From an uncultured Isosphaeraceae bacterium (GTDB taxonomy: Bacteria > Planctomycetota > Planctomycetia > Isosphaerales > Isosphaeraceae): 64,000 nt of DNA. Under the pieces are notes generated by a model. It did not search any database. It was given only the letters and a program-made list of their open reading frames with translations, and had not been told where the DNA came from. Within the stretch, counting starts at the first letter, position 1; each line of letters starts with the position of its first letter. The position numbers and the translations under genes are program-made. This document shows, piece by piece, positions 7,939 to 16,200 of the stretch. The stretch lies in contig CAMFLR010000007.1 of assembly GCA_945957605.1 (NCBI GenBank), positions 186,001 to 250,000 of the forward strand, written 5' to 3'.

Positions 7939-10900
7939 TCATTGAAACGGATTTGCGCCGAGCGAGCGTCCCTTCGACTTGCCGACGAGATACGTATCAG
8001 TCGAGTCGACGCCGCCGTCGCCATTGAGATCGCCGGTCACAGCAAGTCCCGATTGCCCTTGTTGTTGCGCGACGAGGCTCATGTCGGTCTGGTCGACAGT
8101 GCCGTCGCCGTTAGTATCACCGAGCAGGCGCTCGAACGAGCTGTGTGGGCTTGTGGTGCTAAACTGCCCCGAACTCGTCAAGTCGAGGTACACGCCGTAC
8201 CAGCCATCGGCGGCAGTCATTGCTTTCCAGTAACTCGCAAGCGTAGCGCTACCACGTGCCACTCCGCCGAGGCCGAGCGCACCGAAGTCGAGTTCGATCA
8301 GGTCGTGCGCGCTGTCGAGTGCGAGCTTCACTCCATTCAAGGAGACGGTTTGATTCGTCGTCGTGCCATAGGCGCGTTCGAGCAGTTGCAACGACAGGCT
8401 CGGGCTCGCGACAAGCGCGTTGTAAAAGTTCGTGAGGGCCGCGCCTCCTTCGTTGAAATCGAGGTCGACAAACTCGACGAACGACCGCTCAGCCGAGCTG
8501 TGCTGGATGGTAACTCCGGTGAAGGCGAGTGCCGCCTGTTGGAATGTGTGCGTCACCGTCACGTCGGCTGCGGCGTGAGTCGCTTCTACGCGACCAGCCG
8601 TATCAGTCGCGACGCTGGAAAACGAGTATGTGTGCGTGAGACCGTCGGCGTTGCCCTGGTAAACGAAGCTCGACTGGTAAACGCCGCTGTTAGGAACTCC
8701 GGCGACGAGTGTTTGGACGAGGATGGGAGTGCCGCCGTCGACCGAGAGGTAAACTGCAAAACTCGCGATCCCCGGGCCATACGCGTCGGTTCCCGTGACC
8801 GTCACGGCGAATGTCGCGTTCGAGGGGGCGGAGCCATCGTTGGGAGTCGCCGACTGAACGTGACTGGTCGGAGCCGGTATCGCGACATAGGTCGCTGCAT
8901 CGACTGTGGTCTTCGTTTCGACGTTACCCGCGGCGTCGGTTGCAATGCTGCGGAAGTAATAGTGGTGCCCGGGAGTCGCCTGGTAGGTGAAGTTCAAATT
9001 CGTCGGTGAAAGAGTGGCGATTGGCATTGCTGCGAACGACCCACCATCGATGGCGACATACACCGCAACCGATGCAATCCCTGGGGCGCTGGGGCCTGTT
9101 TGCGAGGCGGTGACAGATCCGGAAACGAGACCACTTGGTGAGGTGGTGAGCGGAGAGTTCACCTGACTCACGGGGGCGCCGTAGACGTCGACTCCGCTCG
9201 TTCCTTGCGACGGTTGATCGTTCGAATCACCGCGGTACACTGCTTCGATCGAGTGCGACCCTACGGGGAGCAGTACGTTGGGAATCACGGCCACGCCGCC
9301 GACGAGCGTCGCACCGCCTAAATCGGTGCCGTTGTCGAAGAATTCGACTGTGCCGGTCGCGGTGGAAGGACTCACGGTCGCGTTGACGGTAACGGGATGC
9401 CCCGAGAGGATCGCTCCGGATGGGCTGATGCTGACCGCCGTCGACGTGGTGGCTGCTGCTGACACGAGGCTGCCGCCTGACTCAATATTCAGCGACCCAT
9501 GATTGACGAAAGTCGAGCCGACTTCGTTGATGATTTTCCCTGCAAGGCCGACAACTCCGCTGGGATCGATAGTGATGTTCCCAAAATTATCCAGCAACGA
9601 ACCATTGGCCAGCTCGGCGGAGCCGTCGATCGTGAGCAGCCCTCCTGCTGTGATGGCGCAGGCCGTCTGACTGTTGAAAGTCGCGCCGGATTCGATGGTA
9701 ACCGTTCCTTCGTCTGTCAACTGACCGTTGGCGCCTTCCTCGAAGGAGCCGCTGATATCCAGTATTGCGCCAGGTTCCACCGTGATCGAATCGGTGTCGG
9801 ACAGCGTGAACATGAATGCTCTTCCGTGATTGTCGAACGCGGCGCCTGCGCCGATTGTCAGTGCGCCGGGCCCGCCAATGACATCACTTGCACCCACGTA
9901 CAACTGTGCGTCCTTACCGACGACGTTCAGCGTGCCGTTGATGTTCAGTTGGTTGTAGGGAGAGCTGTAGGCGGTCTGCGCCTGGATGACGCCGGCGCTG
10001 GTAGCATTGCCGCCGACGGTGAGTATGCCGCCATTTTTCAGGGTGACGCTCGAGTTTGCTTCGACATTCCATGCGCCGTTGTTGGTGAATTCGCCGTAGA
10101 CGCCCAAACTGCTGCCAGACGTATTCTTCCAGGCAGCTCCAGCGTCACCGGTTACCTGGGCACCATGTTGCACGGCGAGCGAACCGCTAACCGTAGTGGT
10201 TGCTCCGCTTGCGTCGGTCATGACCGATTGACCGTTCATCTGCCAGTTTCCTCCGCTGGCCACGGTCAACGAACCCGAGTTTGAAACCGAGCTACCATCA
10301 GCTTGCGTCGTTGTCGAATTTACCCCCGCAGTCAGGCTTCCACCAGAAGCAATACTCACCGTGCCGTTGATGTTGGTCTGGCTGTTAGCACCTTCGGTGC
10401 ACTGGGCGTTCGTCTGGATAATCAGAGCGCCGGCGGTTGCCACGTTCAGGGTGGCATCCGCATTGCAGGAGCCACCGCTCTCCAGGTCCATCTGTCCGTT
10501 CAGGTTCAGATAACCCAGGATATCAATATCACCCGCGATGAACGCGCTGGTGCCACTTTCGATGGTAGCATCACCGCCCGCTTCGACTTCGACCGAGCCA
10601 TCCTTCGTGACGGTGGCGTTCGCATTCAGGTCGAGGTTGCCCAGGACGGACAACTTCCCATTCTGGAGATTAAGGCCGTCGTTGAGCGTATCACCGGTCC
10701 CCACCGTCAAATCGGCGCCGTCGTCGATGTTCGTATCGCCCGCGACGGTCGCCGAAGTGTCGAGCTCGGGCGAGCCTCCATCGAACGAAAAGTCGCCACT
10801 AACGTTGATGGGATCTCCTGAGAACGCGTAACTGCCAGCGACCGAGATCGATTTAAAGGTGTATCCCAGGTCATTGTTATTGCTGAGCTGCTGGGCTCCG

Positions 10901-12060
10901 GCTGGGAAAACCAACGGATCGTCGGCCTGGGGAACGGCATCGTCTAACCAGTTCGCAGGGTTGCTCCAAAGATTGTTTGCCCCCGTTCCGGTCCATTGTT
11001 CGATCCATGGAAGCGCGACAATCTTGCTCGGATCGGCCGGCGTGACCACGTTGGCAACGTCGGCGACGGCGAGCAAATACTTCGCGCCCTGGGGCCGGCT
11101 CGTGAAGTAGGACGACGGGAAGGTGTAGTTGATGGATTCCTGATTTGTGCCTGTCGCAAACTCGATGATCGGTCCGCCGATCGCAGTATCGGGAGTCGTT
11201 CCGGAAGCCCAGTAGAGATCAATCGGCGCAGCGACCGGGAGGTCGGCATTAGCGATGGTATAGCCCAAGTCTACCGCCCCCGGCGACACTGTGTCATAAG
11301 CGAGGGACGGAGTGACGGACGGCGCATACAGGTCGAGTTCCCAATTGAGATTGCCGGCCATTTCCGTGTCCGCACTTCCCGCTTCGCCGGGGCCAAACTC
11401 GAGACCGTAGTCGGCGTTGTAGTAGAACGAATACTGAACCCCGGCCACGATCGGCATGGTGTAAGTGTCTGCGCCGGCGCCTTGCTGGATTATCGTCTGT
11501 TGAAGAGGGAGACCGTCTGGGCCGCCCTGGGTGGACACGGTGATGCTCACCGCGTAGAAGCTGCGACCGTTGATCGTGGTCGGGATGCCCTTGGAGGCAA
11601 GAACGTACTGGAGGCTGAACAGACCGTTGTCCGGTGCTGTGAACTCCATACCCCAGCTCGTACTTTCATCGGTACCGACAAGATCGTTGCCGTCGGGTGC
11701 ATTACCGCGTGAACTGGCAGATTGGATATCGTCGAAAGTAACGATCCCTGTTTGAACACCCCCAGCCGTTTCGGGATTGACGCTTGCGGTCTGTGAGACC
11801 GAGAAGCTATCCGAGCCATCTTCAGCGCCACCCCCGTGCGCGAACGAGGCGGAGAAGGGTTTCGGCGTCGTTACCTGGCTCTGCTGGCTGATGCTCTTGA
11901 ATTCCTTCGGCAACGAGTAGTCGGATGCCGTCACTTCATTGTCGAAGGCGGTAAAGACGGTGAGCAACTGTCGTGACTCGAGCAGTTCGAGCGGGAGCGC
12001 TCTGCCGTGTCGGAGCCTTCTCTTGCGCTTGGCCGTCTCTACCTTCACGCTTCGCAACAT
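7939..12060 (-). CDS. Large LEPR-XLL surface protein with beta-strand repeats, Ig-like domain and dockerin-like C-terminus
   Basis: A 1373-residue secreted protein. Residues 15-35 carry a basic stretch and the planctomycete motif ELLESRQLLT (LEPR-XLL class). The first 400 residues are beta-rich, with FDDIQSASSRGNAPDG. Residues about 400-880 are a long array of short strands of the form GSLTVASGGNW and GTVTIESGATF, resembling autotransporter-associated beta-strand repeats and probably forming a beta-helix. An Ig-like segment follows at about 890-980 (TGTVEFFDNGTDLGG), then two similar sandwich repeats. The last 60 residues hold two EF-hand-like calcium loops, GDTNGDGTVDQTD and GDLNGDGGVDSTD, as in type I dockerins. 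ATG 12060 has AAGGATC upstream. It is divergent from the LuxR-type gene by about 150 bp, so they may share regulation. The role is presumably adhesion or matrix; no enzyme motif seen. Confidence 0.88.
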   Translation of the reverse strand: MLRSVKVETAKRKRRLRHGRALPLELLESRQLLTVFTAFDNEVTASDYSLPKEFKSISQQSQVTTPKPFSASFAHGGGAEDGSDSFSVSQTASVNPETAGGVQTGIVTFDDIQSASSRGNAPDGNDLVGTDESTSWGMEFTAPDNGLFSLQYVLASKGIPTTINGRSFYAVSITVSTQGGPDGLPLQQTIIQQGAGADTYTMPIVAGVQYSFYYNADYGLEFGPGEAGSADTEMAGNLNWELDLYAPSVTPSLAYDTVSPGAVDLGYTIANADLPVAAPIDLYWASGTTPDTAIGGPIIEFATGTNQESINYTFPSSYFTSRPQGAKYLLAVADVANVVTPADPSKIVALPWIEQWTGTGANNLWSNPANWLDDAVPQADDPLVFPAGAQQLSNNNDLGYTFKSISVAGSYAFSGDPINVSGDFSFDGGSPELDTSATVAGDTNIDDGADLTVGTGDTLNDGLNLQNGKLSVLGNLDLNANATVTKDGSVEVEAGGDATIESGTSAFIAGDIDILGYLNLNGQMDLESGGSCNADATLNVATAGALIIQTNAQCTEGANSQTNINGTVSIASGGSLTAGVNSTTTQADGSSVSNSGSLTVASGGNWQMNGQSVMTDASGATTTVSGSLAVQHGAQVTGDAGAAWKNTSGSSLGVYGEFTNNGAWNVEANSSVTLKNGGILTVGGNATSAGVIQAQTAYSSPYNQLNINGTLNVVGKDAQLYVGASDVIGGPGALTIGAGAAFDNHGRAFMFTLSDTDSITVEPGAILDISGSFEEGANGQLTDEGTVTIESGATFNSQTACAITAGGLLTIDGSAELANGSLLDNFGNITIDPSGVVGLAGKIINEVGSTFVNHGSLNIESGGSLVSAAATTSTAVSISPSGAILSGHPVTVNATVSPSTATGTVEFFDNGTDLGGATLVGGVAVIPNVLLPVGSHSIEAVYRGDSNDQPSQGTSGVDVYGAPVSQVNSPLTTSPSGLVSGSVTASQTGPSAPGIASVAVYVAIDGGSFAAMPIATLSPTNLNFTYQATPGHHYYFRSIATDAAGNVETKTTVDAATYVAIPAPTSHVQSATPNDGSAPSNATFAVTVTGTDAYGPGIASFAVYLSVDGGTPILVQTLVAGVPNSGVYQSSFVYQGNADGLTHTYSFSSVATDTAGRVEATHAAADVTVTHTFQQAALAFTGVTIQHSSAERSFVEFVDLDFNEGGAALTNFYNALVASPSLSLQLLERAYGTTTNQTVSLNGVKLALDSAHDLIELDFGALGLGGVARGSATLASYWKAMTAADGWYGVYLDLTSSGQFSTTSPHSSFERLLGDTNGDGTVDQTDMSLVAQQQGQSGLAVTGDLNGDGGVDSTDTYLVGKSKGRSLGANPFQ

Positions 12061-12209
12061 GGATGATCCTTCAAGGGGGGCTCTTTATGCGGACCGCTTC
12101 ATCCGAAGTTGGGGATAAACGCGTGCTGTCGCGTTACAGAGGTTAGTCCTCGACAGAACCGGCTCGATATCCCTAAAATCAGTGACCCCCCGGCGCTTTT
12201 TGAAGATTC

Positions 12210-13043
12210 ATGTGGGGCAATATGTCCAAGTCGGGACAACTTCGGTCGCGTGACGTGCGCGACTTGTTTCAGGTCGTCGGCGAATGCCGTGAATTGGGCG
12301 ATGACCGTGCCGCTTGGCGGTCGCATCTGATCGGGCGACTCGCCACCCTGACAGGTGCGGATGCTGGTCTCAAAGGCGAGATGGCCGACTGCCGTTCAGG
12401 GAAGAACACCGACCTGGGTGTCATCATCTGGGCGCCCGAGGGCTTTAAGCCGCCAGCCTACTGGTCGGAACATCTGGCACGATTTCGGGAAAATCCAGGT
12501 TATTCGCCAGCGCTCTCAACGTATCATCACTTAACGCGTACTGACCCTGGACGAGCCTTGTCGCGGGAAGACTTCATTGCCGATCGCGATTGGTACGGTT
12601 CGCACGACTTCTTGAAGATCAACGAGCCGCTTGGTGTCGACGCGATTATTTGGTGCTTCCGGCCGATCCTTTCTACAGCGGCCGACGAGAATACCGGGGT
12701 CATCCTCGCTCGCAACAAAGGACGGCGCGACTTTTCGAAGAGGGATCGGGCGATTGTACGCGAAGCTCATGCCGTGATTTCAACTCTTGTGGGAGGCGCG
12801 CTGGCGCGGTTTGCCGAGCCATCTCCCACAGATCTTTCGCCTCGCGCCCGACAGGTGCTCGCGTGCATACTCGAAGGGGACGGCGACAAGCAGATCGCTA
12901 CACGGCTCGGCCTCAGCACCAACACCGTGAACCATTATGCGAAGGCAATTTTCCGACATTTTGGAGTTCAAAGCCGACCCGAGTTGCTCGCTCGCTGGAT
13001 CAGGCGAGGCTGGTGCAAGAGCTTCCCCTGGGCTCATCAATAG
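12210..13043 (+). CDS. LuxR-family helix-turn-helix transcriptional regulator
   Basis: A 277-residue regulator. The last 65 residues are a LuxR-type DNA-binding domain: LSPRARQVLACILEGDGDKQ leads into IATRLGLSTNTVNHYAKAIF, with the typical recognition helix and a following FGVQSRPELLARW. Residues 1-200 form an uncharacterised sensor-like region with GAF-like features, including DWYGSHDFLKIN and ARNKGRRDFSKRDRAIVREA, which occur in other regulators of this architecture. ATG 12222 is an alternative start; neither has a strong ribosome binding site. The gene is divergent from the large surface protein gene and 168 bp upstream of the giant kinase gene on the same strand, so it could control either or both. 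Ligand unknown. Confidence 0.85.
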   Translation: MWGNMSKSGQLRSRDVRDLFQVVGECRELGDDRAAWRSHLIGRLATLTGADAGLKGEMADCRSGKNTDLGVIIWAPEGFKPPAYWSEHLARFRENPGYSPALSTYHHLTRTDPGRALSREDFIADRDWYGSHDFLKINEPLGVDAIIWCFRPILSTAADENTGVILARNKGRRDFSKRDRAIVREAHAVISTLVGGALARFAEPSPTDLSPRARQVLACILEGDGDKQIATRLGLSTNTVNHYAKAIFRHFGVQSRPELLARWIRRGWCKSFPWAHQ

Positions 13044-13211
13044 GCACCGACAAGACCGAGCTGGCTGCCGATTTTACCTGGTTCTGCGAGTGGTTTTTCC
13101 GAGGGCTCCAAAGAGTACCAGTCGTCATTCTTGTGGTTACAATAAACGACCAGAGCGCGATTTTGCTTGCGTTCGATTTATTCAAGAGCATTCGCGAGCG
13201 AGTGTATTCTC

Positions 13212-16200
13212 ATGACTTGGACAGCGGCCGACCGCGATCAGTTGCTCTGCTTGCTCGCTCTCAAGAATGGCTTGATCGATCACAAGGTTCTGGCGACGTC
13301 GATGTTTGATTCTGGGTCGCTCGATGGTGAGTCGCTGCTCGACGCGGTTGTGAGGCGGAGCGGTTTGAGTCGGGACGTGTTCACGACGTTAAGTTTTATC
13401 GCAGAATCGATCGTCTCGGAGTATCCCGACTCGCCACGTGAATATCTCGCGGCACTCGCCGACTCGATCGAGGGAACCCGGCAGCCTGACGCGACAGGGT
13501 CGTTCCGGCCTCAGGCGGAAAATCATGGCGACGATTTCGCCACCCGCGTTCCTTCGCCTGCAGACTTCGCGGAAACGCAAAATCGCGGCGAAGACGCACA
13601 AGGCACCGACGGAGAAATAGAGGTTCACTGGCGTGAGCATCGATTTACGCGATTGCGTCCGCATGCCAAGGGAGGGCTAGGAGAGGTTTTCGTGGCGATG
13701 GATCGCGAGCTCGATCGCGAGGTGGCGCTCAAGGAAATTCAGGACCATCACGCCGATCGATCAGATAGCCGCGCACGATTCTTTCAAGAGGCGAAAGTCA
13801 CCGGAGCGCTCGAACATCCTGGAATTGTTCCGGTTTATGGTCTCGGCCACTATGCGGACGGCCGGCCCTACTACGCGATGCGCTTCATCCGTGGCAAGAG
13901 TCTTAAAGAATCGATCCAGGAGTACCATACCGAACCGAATTTGAGGAGTTCAACCGCCGATCGGCTGATGCTCCAGCAACTGTTGCGGCGGTTCCTCGAC
14001 GTCTGCAACGCAATTTCTTTTGCACACAGCAAGGGTGTTTTACATCGCGACTTGAAGCCGGCGAACGTGATGCTCGGCCAGTTTGGCGAGACCCTGGTCG
14101 TCGATTGGGGCCTGGCGAAAGTGAAGGGCGTTGCGGACCAGACGGATGAGGCGAGTCGAGATGGCGGAGGTGCTGGCCGAATTAGCGGATCGCTGTCGGG
14201 CAGCTCGGCTGAGACATTGCCGGGATCGGCCATGGGAACGCCGCAATTCATGAGCCCCGAGCAAGCCCAGGGCGATCTCGACAGCCTTGGGGCGGCGAGC
14301 GACGTCTATAGCCTGGGCGCGACTCTCTACACGGTTATCACCGGCCACGCACCGTTTGAAGACAAGACGATTGCGGAGGTGCTTGACAAGGTATCCCGAG
14401 GAGAGTTTCCTCGTCCTCGCCAGATATCACGAAAAATCCATCCAGGGCTCGACGCGATTTGCTGCAAGGCAATGGCACTTCATCCCGCAGACCGATATGA
14501 GAGTGTTCAACTGCTGGCGCAAGATATTGAGCATTGGTTGGCCGACGAGCCCGTACTCGCGCAGCGCGAAACATGGTTCAGCCAATCGCACCGCTGGCTA
14601 CGGCGGCACAGAACTTGGGCGCAGGCGATTGCCTCGGCACTCATTCTTGTGACGATCGTCTCGGTCTTCGCCACAATCTTCGTGGGCAAGGAACGCGACG
14701 CGGCCGACGGAGCTCGGGTGCGGGCGATGGAGAATCTCGTCAAGGCCGACCGATCACGCCTTGCGGCAGTGGAAGCCACCAACCAGGCCAAGGCTTCGCA
14801 AAAACAGGCTGAGACCGCGCAAGTCGAAGCGAGCCAGCAAAAGGAAAAGGCGCTTTCACAGCTCTACTTGGCAAGTATGGGGCTGGCTCAGCAAGAGTGG
14901 AACGTCGGCAACGTGGGGCGGGCGGAACAGTTGCTGGATAGTTGCCCTGAGCGGTTTTGGGGTTGGGAACGGCGGTATCTCAAGGCGTTGTGCCATTCGG
15001 ACAGCATGACCTATTCAGGCCAGTCTTCCGTCGCGCGACTGATCGCATTCAGCCCTGATGGCAAGCGAGTCATTTCGGTTGATGCGGCTGGAATACTCAA
15101 AACATGGGACACCGAGACGGGGCGATCACTCTCGTCAAGGATGACGGACAGTCTGGGGCTGGCTTTTGATTCCTCGCGAACCCGCATGGTCGGGATTACG
15201 AACGACCCTAAGGAATACCTTATTTGGGATCTCACAAAAGAGACTTCGCCGACACGGATTGTCATGAATGGTACCCGAGGTGTGGCGGCGGCCTTCCGGC
15301 CTGACGGAAAGCAACTGGCGCTCGTCAAAGATGCAAGCCTTATTCAACTTTGGGATCTGGAAAAAGGGGTGGAATCGTCGATTCTCTCGGGCCGCGCAGA
15401 TCCGCTTGTTTATTTCACATATAGCCCGGATGGAAAGCTTATTGCGGTGGCGCGGCGTTTCGGTTGGATCGAAATCTGGGATCTGGAAACAGGCAAGAGA
15501 CGCCACGAATTTCGAGGGCATCCCGGAGAGGGGATCGAAGTCCAGCGAGTGGAGTTTCGTCCCGATAGTAAGGCGTTGGTTTCGGTCGGGCTCGATGGCG
15601 GCAGAGTTTGGGATGTTGCCGACGCGCACCAGATCGGCAGCCTTCAGGCGAATAGCTCGTTTCTTTATTGTGGGTCGTTCAGTCCCGATGGCAAACGTAT
15701 CGCAACCTCGGGCGCAGACCGCACCGTGCGAGTATGGGACACGACGACATTCCGCGAATTGGCGAATTTTCGAGGCCACACTCATGAGGTCACGCTGGTT
15801 ACCTGGAGTCCAGATGGCACGAAGTTACTTTCATCATCAAATGACACCACGCTGAGGACCTGGGATGTCGGTAATGAGGCAATAACTTCGCCACCATCGG
15901 CGACCGCAGCTTCTTCAAACGCGGGCTCATCAACCGAGCCACGCGTGGCTCCCTTGCGCACGCTGGGCGGGCACACCGGTGCTGTTTCCGCCTTTTCATT
16001 CAGCCCCGATAGCAAGCGGATGGCCACGGTCAGTTGGGATGGATACTTGATCACTCACGACCTGGCGACGGGCGGCATCCTTAAGAAGATTCAGGTCACG
16101 ACGCAGAATGCGCTTTCCAATCAGATTCGCATGCTTCGCGGGGGTACGGCATTTTCAACGAGCGTCGGCGCGGTGGCGTTCAGTCCCGATGGAAAACGCA

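Noticed and set aside
7942-9009. Long open frame (355 codons) on the strand opposite the LEPR-XLL giant
   Set aside because: It is rich in Arg and Cys with no family pattern, and the leftward frame has clear domains. It is a shadow of GC-rich coding sequence.
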